Of a stretch of 64,000 nucleotides of DNA, positions 34,700-43,776 are shown in pieces (the first letter of the stretch is position 1; every line of letters starts with the position of its first letter). The translations under genes and the position numbers were made by a program. The DNA comes from Terriglobia bacterium (GTDB taxonomy: Bacteria > Acidobacteriota > Terriglobia > Terriglobales > Acidobacteriaceae), in assembly GCA_020073665.1 (NCBI GenBank), contig JAIQEU010000003.1, positions 62,001-126,000 of the forward strand, read 5' to 3'. The notes under the pieces are model-generated. The model was not told where the DNA came from. It worked only from the letters and a program-made list of their open reading frames with translations, and ran no database searches.

Positions 34700-35284
34700 A
34701 TGAAGAAAGCTCTGTTGTTTCTCACCATTGTTATGTGTTTTGTTGTGTTGCCTGGGGCCAGCTCCGATTCGCGCGATGCCGTTCCCAAATACAACGCCAG
34801 CAATGAACTGCTGCGGCCGGAGAACTATCGCGAATGGATCTTTCTCTCCTCCGGCCTGGGAATGAGCTACAGCTCCGGATCCAATGAACACATGATGTTC
34901 ACCAACGTGTTCGTGCCGCAGTGGGCTTACCAGGAATTTCTCAAGAGCGGGAAGTGGCCTGACAAAACCACGTTTGTGGTGGAAGAAAGAAATTCTCAGA
35001 CCAAGGGTTCCATCAACAAAGTCGGCCATTTCCAAACCGACCGGATGGGCTTCGGCGTAGAAGTAAAGGACAGCCGCCTGCCGGACCAGTGGGCCTATTT
35101 CAATTTCGATGAAGATTCCAAGTCGGCGAAAGCCAACCCCAAGGAAGGCTGTTTTCAGTGCCACGAAAACCATGCCGCCGTCGAGCACAGTTTTGTGCAG
35201 TTCTATCCGACGCTGAAACCGGTGGCCAAGAAATTCGGGACCTATCGGCAAGAGCGGGAAAACGTAGACGGGGCGGGCAAATAG
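34700..35284 (+). CDS. Exported cytochrome P460-family haem protein
   Basis: 194 aa from ATG 34700 (AAGGAG 8 nt upstream). Signal peptide about 1-21; mature domain with ENYREWIFLSSGLGMSY, FTNVFVPQWAYQEFLKSGKWPDKTTFVVEER and the single c-type haem site CFQCH (about residues 153-157) followed by ENHAAVEHSFVQFYPTL. This is the P460 domain layout; ammonia-oxidiser P460s oxidise hydroxylamine or NO, whereas non-nitrifier members have unknown substrates. The Lys that crosslinks to haem cannot be assigned from sequence alone. Confidence 0.82.
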   Translation: MKKALLFLTIVMCFVVLPGASSDSRDAVPKYNASNELLRPENYREWIFLSSGLGMSYSSGSNEHMMFTNVFVPQWAYQEFLKSGKWPDKTTFVVEERNSQTKGSINKVGHFQTDRMGFGVEVKDSRLPDQWAYFNFDEDSKSAKANPKEGCFQCHENHAAVEHSFVQFYPTLKPVAKKFGTYRQERENVDGAGK

Positions 35285-35329
35285 TTTTCCGGTTTCCCGC
35301 AGATGCATGGTTAGGAATAAAATCATGCG

Positions 35330-35419
35330 ATGGCCAAGAAAACGGAGATGAGCAATTCGTCCCTATGGGTCTTTACACTGATCCTGTTGGCGTTGGCCGC
35401 CTGGATCTATTTCAAGTAG
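35330..35419 (+). CDS. Possible 29-aa single-pass membrane protein
   Basis: A short frame MAKKTEMSNSSLWVFTLILL... ends AWIYFK: charged N-terminus, one hydrophobic helix, one C-terminal Lys. AGGAA lies about 14 nt upstream, which is rather far. It may be a real small membrane protein downstream of the P460 gene; short length keeps confidence low. Confidence 0.35.
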   Translation: MAKKTEMSNSSLWVFTLILLALAAWIYFK

Positions 35420-35502
35420 GCCCGGTAGGGTTCAACCGGAGCGTTCGGCGTCTGAAGCAGACCGGAACGTCGCATGTCTTGCTTCCTGCTTCGGGCTGCG
35501 CT

Positions 35503-38500
35503 TCAATTTGAGCTATCCGGCTTGCTCAGATCAGCATGGGAACCAGGCACCTGGCTGGCCTTTCGCGCGATCAGGAGAAAGCTCTTGGCGCGTGCGTCCT
35601 TCTCGAGCGCCTGCAGTCGCGCCCTTCCGATGGCCGTTTTGCCGGACTTCATTTCGATTTCACCCAGCGCTAGGCGGGCCTCGAATTGGTAGGACACGTA
35701 GCCGAGCCGTGTCACTTCTGTCAGCATGCTCTCCAACGTCTTTGCCGCCTCGTCGGTTTTGCCTGCCTCCGCCATGACCCGCGCGGCGGACAATGTCGCC
35801 TCCAGGCGTGGCAAACGGTCCCCAGTTTTTTGTGAGAGTGCAATCGCCTGATCGGCGGCTTTTTGCGCCTCTGCCAATCTCTTCTGCGCAAGCAAAGCAC
35901 GAGCCAGAGTTGCGTAGGCCACGGCTTCCAGCTCCGGAGATTTCTCTTTCTCGAACTCGGCTGCGGCTTCCCGCGCCAGTTTTTCGGCCTCGGCTGGTTT
36001 GCTTTCCTCGAGCGAAAGTTGCGAAAGCTGGGCTTGGCTCTGCGCGGCGTTGCCCGCTTCGCCGATCTGCTGCCGGAGGGCCAACGCCTCTTCCTGCCGC
36101 TTGCGCGCCTCGGCCAAGTCACCCTGCGCCATCAGCACGTCGCCCAGGCCGTAGATGGCGTAACCTTCGCCGCGGCGATGTGCAGTTTCACGATGCAGCT
36201 GCAGGGCTTGCTCATATCTTTTTTTGGCATTTTCCAGGTCACCGACTTCCTCAAGTACCGCTGCCAGATTAGCCAGGGTTGAGGCCATGCCGCGCTTGTC
36301 GCCGATGGCGGTGAAAACCTGCAAGCCCTCTTCATTCATCCTGCGAGCAGCTTGCAGATCCCCAAGACCATCGAGCACGTTGGCCAGATTACCCAGGGAC
36401 CCAGCCACACCCGATTTCGAATCGGTTTCGCGGTCGATTTTCAGAGTCTGCTCGTAGTATGTCTTGGCTTCTTCCAGCCGGCCCTGCTCGTAGCAGGCAT
36501 TGCCAATACGGTTCAGGGCTGCCGACATGCTCTGCTCCGCGCCGATCTGGCGGAACACGGCCAGGGCGTCCTCGAAAGACTTCTGGGCGCCGGGAAAGTT
36601 GCCCTTGTCGTAGAGAACATCTCCGCTGAATTCCAGCGCGAGGGCGGCTCCCTGCTGATCGCCGGCGGCGGTGAGCCGTGGCCGGGCTTCGACGAAGGCT
36701 GCGGTGGCCTGATCGGGCTGGCCTTGACGCTCCCAGGCCAAGCCTTCCGACAGTCGCGCCTGTGCCACCACCAATCCCGCGCCTTGCGCCCGGCCCTTGG
36801 TCGCAGCATTGGCCGCTGCCGTTTGTTGCCGCTTGAAATCACCGAGCGACCCCGCCGCCTTGGCTTCCATCAGATCGATGCGCGCGTCATCTCCGGTGGG
36901 CGCGGGCAATTTATGCAGCGCATCCAGCGTGGCCAGCGCATCCTTGCCCTGGCCTCCCGCGGTTTGCGTGTTAGCCAGGCGCAAGCCGTAGTCGAGGTTG
37001 TCAGGGAAGAATCCCCAGAGCGTGCGGTAAATCTCGATCGCTTTGGGCCAGTCGTGCCTGAGTTCGTGGTAACGTCCCTCGATAAACAGTCGCTCCTCAC
37101 GCGAAAGGTCGGCCGACAAATCAAACGCCTGCTTGGCTTGCTCTTGCGCCTTGGCGTCGTATCCCAAGGCGGACCATGCCGCGGCCAGAGCGGAGTGGGA
37201 AGGCGCGTGCTTGGGATCGGCCGCAACCGCCCGCTGCAGCAGATCGCGCGCCTCGAGCGTTTCGAAGACGCGTAACTTGGCCAGGCCCTCGGCATAGAAA
37301 CGCGCCGCTTCGGGATTGGCAGGAAGCGAGGCTTTTACATCGGAAGCTTCCGAAGCCGTCACCTCTCCCACCCCGAGCTTGCGGCGTAACTCCGCTCCGC
37401 TGCGCGAGACCAGATCCAGCAACTCATCTTCGGTTCCAGTTTCTGATACGGTGGCGATAGTCTCTCCGGCCCCCGCGTCCTGCAGGCGGAAATCGAGGCG
37501 GATTTTTCCACCCCCATCTTTCCCCAGCGCCAGATACGAACCCACCACCACCAGGTCGCTGCCCAGGTGTTTGCGGATTCTTGCCAGCGTCGCGCTCCCG
37601 AAGCTGTCCTCATCCCCCAGCCAAAGGTCCTGCTTCATGCGCGCCACGTTTTCTCCTGGAACTGCCCGCAGTTTCTCGCCGGCCGCCAGTTCTGTGGTGA
37701 GCATCTCTGCCAGCGCGGTTGAGATCCAGGCTTGATCGGGCTTGCCCGACAGGTTCTTGAACCCGATCACGGCCACCGAGCGGCGCGAGGTCAAGGTGGG
37801 GCCTGTCGCTACGGGCGGAGTCCGGCGCAGCAGATCGCGCAAGCCCCCGATATTCAGAACTCCTAGGACCGCAAGCACCATGACCGCCACCGCCGCGGCC
37901 CACATCCACAATCGCCGCGGTTGCCGACGAGACATGGGAGCGACACCGCTGCTCAGACGCTCCAGATCCACCCGCAGTTCTCTCGCGGACTGGTAACGCC
38001 GGTTTGGGTCCTTGTCCAGCGCCTTGATCACAATGCTTTGCAGCGCCGGCGAGATCTGATGGTTGTGCGAACTGGGTGGTGATGGCTGCCGCTCCAGAAT
38101 CGCCCCGATTAATTGCGGTCCAAAAACATCCGGAAACGGACGCTTGCCGGTGGCCATTTCATAAAGCACCGCCCCGGCCGAGTAGACATCGGTGCGCGCA
38201 TCCGACTTCTGACCGCGCAGTTGCTCCGGCGCCATGTAAGGGACGGTCCCGCTGACTTGCTCGACCTTGGTCAGGGTCTCGGTCACCGCCGTGGTGTCTT
38301 CCGGCTGATTCCACTGCGCCAGTCCAAAGTCAAGAATCTTCAAGCGGCCATCATTGGTGAGCCGCAGGTTGCCCGGCTTCAAATCGCGATGCACGATGCC
38401 TTGCGAGTGTGCCGCTTCCAAACCGTCCGCCAACTGCGCGCCCAGGCTGAGCACTTCCGCTTCCGCCAGCGGCCCGGCCGCCAGCTTGGTATCCAGGCTG

Positions 38501-38775
38501 ACGCCAGTGACTAATTCCATCACCAGGAAGTCCACACCGTCCTGTTGCCCAAACTCGTGCACCGCACCAATGTGGGGATGGTTCAACTTGGCCAGAGCCA
38601 TGGCTTCGCGGCGGAAGCGGCGGCGCGCATTCTCATCGGCGAGCATGCCGCTGGGCAGGACCTTCAACGCGACATCGCGATCCAGTTGCTCATCATGAGC
38701 GCGGTAAACCACACCCATGCCCCCGGCCCCGATTTTTTCCAATACGCGGTAATGGGACAGCTTCTGGGGAATCAT
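35503..38775 (-). CDS. Ser/Thr protein kinase with TolB-like domain and TPR repeats
   Basis: 1090 aa from ATG 38775, directly before the kinase fold. Kinase domain about 8-270: GAGGMGVVYRA, VALK (K38), HRDLKPGN (129-136), DFG (149-151), APEQLRGQ. A membrane helix follows (about 286-307), then a TolB/FlgO-like segment (SVAVIGFKNLSGKPDQAWISTALAEML) that in this class resembles a nucleotide-cyclase-associated N-domain, then about ten TPR units to the end. The family senses envelope or metabolic cues and phosphorylates unknown targets; TPRs are periplasmic if topology is standard. There is no clear Shine-Dalgarno. An upstream extension to 38913 is unlikely. Confidence 0.85.
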   Translation of the reverse strand: MIPQKLSHYRVLEKIGAGGMGVVYRAHDEQLDRDVALKVLPSGMLADENARRRFRREAMALAKLNHPHIGAVHEFGQQDGVDFLVMELVTGVSLDTKLAAGPLAEAEVLSLGAQLADGLEAAHSQGIVHRDLKPGNLRLTNDGRLKILDFGLAQWNQPEDTTAVTETLTKVEQVSGTVPYMAPEQLRGQKSDARTDVYSAGAVLYEMATGKRPFPDVFGPQLIGAILERQPSPPSSHNHQISPALQSIVIKALDKDPNRRYQSARELRVDLERLSSGVAPMSRRQPRRLWMWAAAVAVMVLAVLGVLNIGGLRDLLRRTPPVATGPTLTSRRSVAVIGFKNLSGKPDQAWISTALAEMLTTELAAGEKLRAVPGENVARMKQDLWLGDEDSFGSATLARIRKHLGSDLVVVGSYLALGKDGGGKIRLDFRLQDAGAGETIATVSETGTEDELLDLVSRSGAELRRKLGVGEVTASEASDVKASLPANPEAARFYAEGLAKLRVFETLEARDLLQRAVAADPKHAPSHSALAAAWSALGYDAKAQEQAKQAFDLSADLSREERLFIEGRYHELRHDWPKAIEIYRTLWGFFPDNLDYGLRLANTQTAGGQGKDALATLDALHKLPAPTGDDARIDLMEAKAAGSLGDFKRQQTAAANAATKGRAQGAGLVVAQARLSEGLAWERQGQPDQATAAFVEARPRLTAAGDQQGAALALEFSGDVLYDKGNFPGAQKSFEDALAVFRQIGAEQSMSAALNRIGNACYEQGRLEEAKTYYEQTLKIDRETDSKSGVAGSLGNLANVLDGLGDLQAARRMNEEGLQVFTAIGDKRGMASTLANLAAVLEEVGDLENAKKRYEQALQLHRETAHRRGEGYAIYGLGDVLMAQGDLAEARKRQEEALALRQQIGEAGNAAQSQAQLSQLSLEESKPAEAEKLAREAAAEFEKEKSPELEAVAYATLARALLAQKRLAEAQKAADQAIALSQKTGDRLPRLEATLSAARVMAEAGKTDEAAKTLESMLTEVTRLGYVSYQFEARLALGEIEMKSGKTAIGRARLQALEKDARAKSFLLIARKASQVPGSHADLSKPDSSN

Positions 38776-39179
38776 TTGGGGGAGAATTTCCGATCCGTGT
38801 GCGGCAATGTTAGACGGCACACCCAGGAAGGTCAACGCGCGAAGGGGAGGTTTAACACAAAGAAGACAACCCTGCCGGCTGTTCGGTCGAGCCCGCGCAA
38901 AAAGGGAAAACATTTACCACAAATGGGGGTATCGCAGGAGTAATCATACCCCTCGTTACGAAAGGCGTATAGATGCGTCTTGTATATCGTTAAGTGCCTA
39001 CATATCAATTGAATACCGAGAATTCGGCTAGTTTTCCAATAAATGACTTTTTGGTTGCGGAACCCACCTTAAGTCCCTTACTATCGCAGAGATGCCGAAA
39101 TTCAGCCGGTGGCAGGGATCATTGGCAGGTCTCGTGCATCGTAAATAGAGTGATTTCCGGGGACAGGTACAGGGGATTG
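38776..39179. promoter_or_regulatory. Divergent intergenic region with a GGGGTAT palindrome
   Basis: About 400 nt between two divergent genes, AT-richer than neighbours. GGGGTAT (38926-38932) and ATACCCC (38946-38952) form a perfect 7-bp inverted repeat with a 13-nt gap that could be an operator. I see no gene, RNA or convincing sigma-70 pair. Confidence 0.4.
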
Positions 39180-40433
39180 ATGTCCAGCAAGGGTAGTGCT
39201 CTCGTTCGCTTCTTCGTAGTTTTCCTCACGTCGCTGCTGTTCTCTGCCAGCGGCATTGCTGCCACCGTCAATACCCGCGCGCTGAGTTCACACCGCTCGA
39301 AGTCGCCGAAAGTCAGCGAGAGCCAGCGCACCAGGCAACGTATGAGCCGTCTGGCGCGCAGCCGTGCCGCGCGCTCCAGCGCCGCGCGGGCGGGCACCGC
39401 ACACGTGGTGCGCACCAGCCATCGCCGTCGTCGCTACTACGAGCGCTTCACTGCCAGCTCGTTCACCGATGACGTGACTGCGGGCGACATCACCACCGGT
39501 GAAGATCCTGTGGTTCGGCAGGCCGCCATCGATGCCCTGGGAAACATGAATGGCACCGTGCTCGCGGTCGAGCCCACCAGTGGCCGGGTTCTGGCCATGG
39601 TGAATCAGAAGCTGGCTTTGTCGAGTGGCGCGCAACCCTGTTCCACCATCAAACTCTCAGTCGCTTTGGCCGCGTTAAGCGAAGGCCTCATCTCCAAAGA
39701 CTCCGAAATCAAACTGGGCCGCCGCAGCCGCATGAATCTGACTACCGCCTTGGCCCATTCCAACAACGCCTACTTCGAGGCGCTGGGCCGGCAGTTGGGA
39801 TTCGAAAAAGTCAGCTACTACGCTCATCAGTACGGGCTGGGTGAACTTGCCGGCTACAATTTATCAGGTGAGCAACTCGGCACTTATCCCGACGAGGAAA
39901 TTCCTTCCAAGCTGGGCGGCGTCGGCAAAATGTGTTCGTTCGGGGAAGGCATTTCCATGACCCCGCTGCAGTTGGGTGCCCTGGTTTCCGCGATTGCCAA
40001 CGGCGGCACGCTCTATTACCTGCAGCATCCGACCTCGCCGGAAGAAGTCGCCGACTTCGAGCCCCGGGTGAAGCGTCGCCTCGACATCGCTCCCCTGATT
40101 CCGGAAATCTCCGACGGCATGGCGGGCGCGGTCAGCTACGGCACTGCGCGCAGCGTGCGCATGAACTTTAACGAGGAAGAGATTCTGGGCAAGACCGGGA
40201 CCTGCTCCCGCGCCGGCACCCGTTTCGGCTGGTTTGCTTCTTACGCCAACACCGACGTGGGCCGCATTGTGACCGTAGTTTTCTTGCAAGGTGGACGCCC
40301 CACCTTCGGCCCCAAGGCGGCGGAAATTGCTGGCCGCATGTATCGCAACCTGTATGACCACCAGTTCTTCGTCAGCCGCCCGGCGCTACCAACCGACACG
40401 GCGGGCGTGAAGACGACCGGCGAGCCCCAGTAG
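39180..40433 (+). CDS. Exported penicillin-binding transpeptidase-like protein
   Basis: 417 aa from ATG 39180 (AGGGGA upstream). Signal or anchor about 8-28, a very Arg/Ser-rich region (about 38-88), then a transpeptidase domain: ILAV-type strand GTVLAVEPTSGRVLAMVN, active-site S155TIK158, S194NN196, and K338TG340 with TCSRAGTRFGWFASY. All three catalytic motifs are present, so it is probably active, with a lone penicillin-binding domain close to class-B PBP/D-transpeptidase or class-D beta-lactamase folds. It lacks the PBP dimerisation domain. Cell-wall crosslinking or beta-lactam sensing are both possible. Confidence 0.8.
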   Translation: MSSKGSALVRFFVVFLTSLLFSASGIAATVNTRALSSHRSKSPKVSESQRTRQRMSRLARSRAARSSAARAGTAHVVRTSHRRRRYYERFTASSFTDDVTAGDITTGEDPVVRQAAIDALGNMNGTVLAVEPTSGRVLAMVNQKLALSSGAQPCSTIKLSVALAALSEGLISKDSEIKLGRRSRMNLTTALAHSNNAYFEALGRQLGFEKVSYYAHQYGLGELAGYNLSGEQLGTYPDEEIPSKLGGVGKMCSFGEGISMTPLQLGALVSAIANGGTLYYLQHPTSPEEVADFEPRVKRRLDIAPLIPEISDGMAGAVSYGTARSVRMNFNEEEILGKTGTCSRAGTRFGWFASYANTDVGRIVTVVFLQGGRPTFGPKAAEIAGRMYRNLYDHQFFVSRPALPTDTAGVKTTGEPQ

Positions 40434-40504
40434 GATCGCTCAACCCGAAGTCTGGCCGCCCGTCTTCCAAACTCTCTGCCTTTGCGGAGCCGTTCCGCTC
40501 GCAC

Positions 40505-40510
40505 TAGGAT
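40505..40510 (+). promoter_or_regulatory. -10 element of trmO
   Basis: TAGGAT ends 6 nt before the ATG at 40517, with no Shine-Dalgarno in the gap, fitting leaderless transcription. Confidence 0.4.
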
Positions 40511-40516
40511 GTCCTA

Positions 40517-40993
40517 ATGGACATCATTCTCCATCCCATTGGCTGGGTTCATTCCGCGGAAAACGGGCCTCGGGAAGATTATTGGGGCGATGTGGTTTCC
40601 GAGATTCACCTGGCGAGCCATTTCTCCCCTGACACTCTGGTTGGCCTAGAGGAGTTCTCCCACATCGAGGTGCTGTTTCATCTTCACGGTGTCGACGAGT
40701 CCGCCATTGTGCAGGGTAGCCGACACCCGCGCGGCAATCCCCAGTGGCCCCGCTGCGGTATCTTCGCGCAACGAGCCAAGGCCCGCCCCAACCGGATCGC
40801 CGCTACCATCTGTGAGTTGCTGTCAGTCGAAGGATTGACGCTGCAGATCCGGGGATTAGACGCCCTCAACGGTTCGCCGGTGCTGGACATCAAACCTGTT
40901 TTCGCCGAGTTCCTGCCCCACCAAACCTCACTCCGCCAGCCGGAGTGGTCACATCAAATGATGGCAAATTACTTTGCCTCCGGGAAACCGTAG
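40517..40993 (+). CDS. trmO: tRNA (N6-threonylcarbamoyl-A37)-N6-methyltransferase TrmO
   Basis: 158 aa, single-domain TrmO/YaeB fold. HPIGWVHS opens; FSHIEVLFHLH, HPRGNPQWPRCGIFAQRAKARPNRI and LDALNGSPVLDIKPVF are the family signatures. TrmO methylates t6A37 in some ANN-decoding tRNAs using SAM. It lacks the C-terminal extension of E. coli TrmO, as in many bacterial homologues. Confidence 0.9.
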   Translation: MDIILHPIGWVHSAENGPREDYWGDVVSEIHLASHFSPDTLVGLEEFSHIEVLFHLHGVDESAIVQGSRHPRGNPQWPRCGIFAQRAKARPNRIAATICELLSVEGLTLQIRGLDALNGSPVLDIKPVFAEFLPHQTSLRQPEWSHQMMANYFASGKP

Positions 40994-41011
40994 GCTGTGC
41001 CCACAAACCAA

Positions 41012-41045
41012 AACGCCCAGCCATGGGGCTGAGCGTTCATTTCTT
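41012..41045. terminator. Bidirectional terminator between trmO and the ABC ATPase
   Basis: AACGC-C-CAGCC pairs with GGCTG-A-GCGTT (one internal mismatch, 4-nt loop ATGG). On the plus strand TTTCTT follows; on the minus strand the tract reads TTTTGG. It separates two convergent genes. Confidence 0.6.
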
Positions 41046-41073
41046 CTGACGTCTGGTGACGGACAACTGACGA

Positions 41074-41823
41074 CTAGCGACCGGGTTTCCGCACATCGCC
41101 TGCGATCACGCCGTCCCTGATGTTGATCACGCGATGTGCGTACTCGGCGATGTCGTGCTCGTGGGTGACCAGCACAATAGTATTTCCCTGGGCGTGCAGG
41201 CGGTCCAGCACTGCCATGATCTCGTTGCCGGTTTGCGAGTCCAGGTTGCCGGTGGGCTCGTCGGCCAGGATGATGGAGGGCCGGTTCACCAGTGCCCGGG
41301 CAATCGCCACCCTTTGCCGCTGTCCGCCGGAAAGCTCGTTGGGCTTGTGCATCATGCGCGTTTCCATGCCCACCGAGGTCAAGGCTTCTTTGGCGCGCTG
41401 CACTCGTTCTTCGGTTGGGATCCCGGCATAGATCAGCGGCAGTTCCACGTTGTGCAGGGCAGTGGCCCGGGCCAGCAGGTTGAAGGTCTGGAACACAAAG
41501 CCGATTTCTTTATTGCGGATACGCGCCAGTTCGTCATCGTCCAGTTCGCTCACTTGCTGGTTGTTCAACCAGTATTGTCCCTTGGTCGGAGAATCCAGGC
41601 AGCCGATCAAGTTCATCAGGGTCGATTTTCCGGACCCCGAGGGCCCCATAATTGCGACGTACTCGTTGCGCTCGATGCGCAGGTTCACCCCCCGCAAGGC
41701 ATGGACCTGCTGTTCCGAGTCCATGTCGTAGGTCTTCCACAGGTCGACCGTGGCGATCATGCAATGGTCGGGTGCTGCCGACACCGGGGGCTGCGAAATG
41801 TTGATAACTTCTGCCGTTGCCAT
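41074..41823 (-). CDS. ABC transporter ATP-binding protein (MacB/LolD type)
   Basis: 249 aa from ATG 41823, supported by AGGAG about 7 nt upstream. Walker [11 protein letters not shown]-loop [22 protein letters not shown], signature LSGGQRQR, Walker [16 protein letters not shown], switch H in [13 protein letters not shown]. The family pairs with FtsX-type permeases. No permease lies next to it, and the HlyD-type adaptor is directly upstream on the same strand, so the expected third component must be elsewhere, perhaps in trans. Confidence 0.9.
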   Translation of the reverse strand: MATAEVINISQPPVSAAPDHCMIATVDLWKTYDMDSEQQVHALRGVNLRIERNEYVAIMGPSGSGKSTLMNLIGCLDSPTKGQYWLNNQQVSELDDDELARIRNKEIGFVFQTFNLLARATALHNVELPLIYAGIPTEERVQRAKEALTSVGMETRMMHKPNELSGGQRQRVAIARALVNRPSIILADEPTGNLDSQTGNEIMAVLDRLHAQGNTIVLVTHEHDIAEYAHRVINIRDGVIAGDVRKPGR

Positions 41824-42000
41824 TCTTTTCTCCTCTTCCGCCACCTGCTCCTCGTTCCGATCTGTGCCCCGCTATGCCTCTAGTTCCCGGTCGACTCTTG
41901 GTTGGACGAGCCAGACTGACAGTCGTTAGTGGTTAGTCTACGCGTTCAACCTGCCCTTTGCGGCCGGTCCAGCCCAACGATTTGCTTTACGCGGTACTCG

Positions 42001-43398
42001 CTACTCGGTGCTTTCTTCTTCTTTCTTTGGCGCAGTGTTGTCCACTTTCACGCTGGCTCCAGGCTTCAGGGTGCGCAACACCTTGTAGCTGCCGGTCACG
42101 ATCTCATCACCATCCTTGAGCCCGCTCAACACTTCGATGTCGGTCGTACCCGTGATCCCGGTATCGATGGGCACGAATTCAGCCTTGCGGTTGCGGATGA
42201 CGAAGACTCCCTGGATCTCCTGTTTGTCCTTATTCTTATCTTTCGATGCTTCCTTCGGCGGAGCTGCCGCTTGCACCGACCCCTTGTCGTTGCTCTGTTG
42301 CTCCAAGTCGGCTTTCTGCCGTACAGTCAGCGCTTGGATCGGGATGGTCAGCGCATTGCTGCGGGTCGCAGTCGTCACCTTGGCCGTGGTGGAGAGGCCG
42401 GGTCGCAAGTTGTCCGGCGGGTCTTGCAGCGTGACCACTACCTTGAAATCCTTGGCCTCCTGGCTGGCCGTGGTCTGCTGCGAGGTGGCCATGCCGGTTG
42501 AGCGCACAATCGCGTTGTTCCCGATCTCGGTGACTACACCCTTGAAGATCTTCTTGGGGATGGCGTCAATGGTCACTTCTGCAGGTTGACCGAGCTTGAC
42601 GTTGACGATGTCGGTTTCATCCACCCGAACCTCGGCCGTGATCACCGACATGTCGGCAATCGACATCAAGGTGCTGCCGGGCGAGTTCTGGATGCCGATG
42701 ACCACCGTCTCTCCTTCTCGCACCGGCAGGTTGGTAATCATCCCGTCAAAGGGTGCGGCATAGGTCGTTTTCTGCAACACATCAGATACCCGCGTCAGGT
42801 TGGCGCGAGTCTGCGTAATGCGCCGGTCCGCCGATTCCTTTTGCGCCTTGGCTTGGGCGATCCGTGCTTGCGCCTGGGCCAGGCCTGCGTCGGCAGATTC
42901 CCACGCGTTCTTCCGGCTGTCGTACTCGGACTTCGCGATCAGCGCTTCCTGGTACAGTCCCTGGGCGCGGTCCCAGTCCAGCTTCATGCGATCGGCGTCG
43001 GCCTTCGCCCGGTTCAGGTCGGCGACGGCAGTCTTCCAGCCCGCGTCCGCCGCAACCGCGTCCGTCTGCGCGGCTTCCAGCGCGGCCTGTGTCGCATTCA
43101 CGTCGGCTGCCGACTGCACGTTTTCCAGTTGTGCCAGCAATTGACCCTTCTTCACCCGGTCGCCTTCCTTCACGTACAGTTTCGTAATCTTGCCGAAGGC
43201 GTTGGCCCCGATGTTCACGTAGGTCTTGGGCTTGATTTCACCCGACGCGCTTACCACGGAAGCCAGATCCATCCGCTGTGACTTGCCGGTCTGCACCGTC
43301 GCCACGTTCTTGTGACTCTGGTAAACGGTAAAACCGACAATGCCCGACAGCAGCAGGGCCACACCTACGCCGATCGCGACTTTCTTCCAGGTGCTCAT
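42001..43398 (-). CDS. HlyD/MacA-type periplasmic adaptor protein
   Basis: 465 aa from ATG 43398 (GAGGGAG 4 nt upstream). N-terminal membrane anchor (about 6-27), lipoyl half-motif and beta-barrel (KTYVNIGANAFGKITKLYVKEGDRVKKGQLLAQLE), a long alpha-hairpin (about 95-215, Ala/Gln/Lys-rich), second lipoyl half, barrel and membrane-proximal domain. A charged insert (AAPPKEASKDKNKDKQ) sits near residue 390. With the adjacent ATPase it resembles a MacA-type tripartite efflux pump lacking its permease at this locus. Confidence 0.88.
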   Translation of the reverse strand: MSTWKKVAIGVGVALLLSGIVGFTVYQSHKNVATVQTGKSQRMDLASVVSASGEIKPKTYVNIGANAFGKITKLYVKEGDRVKKGQLLAQLENVQSAADVNATQAALEAAQTDAVAADAGWKTAVADLNRAKADADRMKLDWDRAQGLYQEALIAKSEYDSRKNAWESADAGLAQAQARIAQAKAQKESADRRITQTRANLTRVSDVLQKTTYAAPFDGMITNLPVREGETVVIGIQNSPGSTLMSIADMSVITAEVRVDETDIVNVKLGQPAEVTIDAIPKKIFKGVVTEIGNNAIVRSTGMATSQQTTASQEAKDFKVVVTLQDPPDNLRPGLSTTAKVTTATRSNALTIPIQALTVRQKADLEQQSNDKGSVQAAAPPKEASKDKNKDKQEIQGVFVIRNRKAEFVPIDTGITGTTDIEVLSGLKDGDEIVTGSYKVLRTLKPGASVKVDNTAPKKEEESTE

Positions 43399-43708
43399 TG
43401 CTCCCTCTAACGCCCGCAAAACCACGTCCGAAACCCATTCCGCTCCAGCCAATGCGCAGACGGCGAGCGCCCGGGGTGCACGTCCTCTAGATACGGCTTA
43501 GCCCGGTCAAAAGTTCCCCCGAAAGTCGTGACGGCAAACGGGTAACGAGATGCCTGGCCGGGGATATGGGTTTGCGGACAACCAGATCATTATAACTGTT
43601 GGTCCGGACGCGAGCCTTTCCCGGGCACCCATTCTAGAACGCCGAGTCGTGAGATTTTTACAACCCCTGACAACCCTCTACAATTTGTTTACATCGCAAG
43701 ACTTAGCC

Positions 43709-43737
43709 TTGAATTGGGCTCGGCAAAGACATAGAAT
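43709..43737 (+). promoter_or_regulatory. Sigma-70 promoter of the GWxTD operon
   Basis: TTGAAT (43709-43714) and TAGAAT (43732-43737) with an ideal 17-nt spacer; transcription would begin near 43745, giving a leader of about 32 nt with AAGGAG before the ATG. The rest of the 43399-43708 spacer is non-coding with no other clear signal. Confidence 0.7.
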
Positions 43738-43776
43738 GAGAGGACTGAGTGTGTCCCGTTTAAGGAGTGCCCCCGA

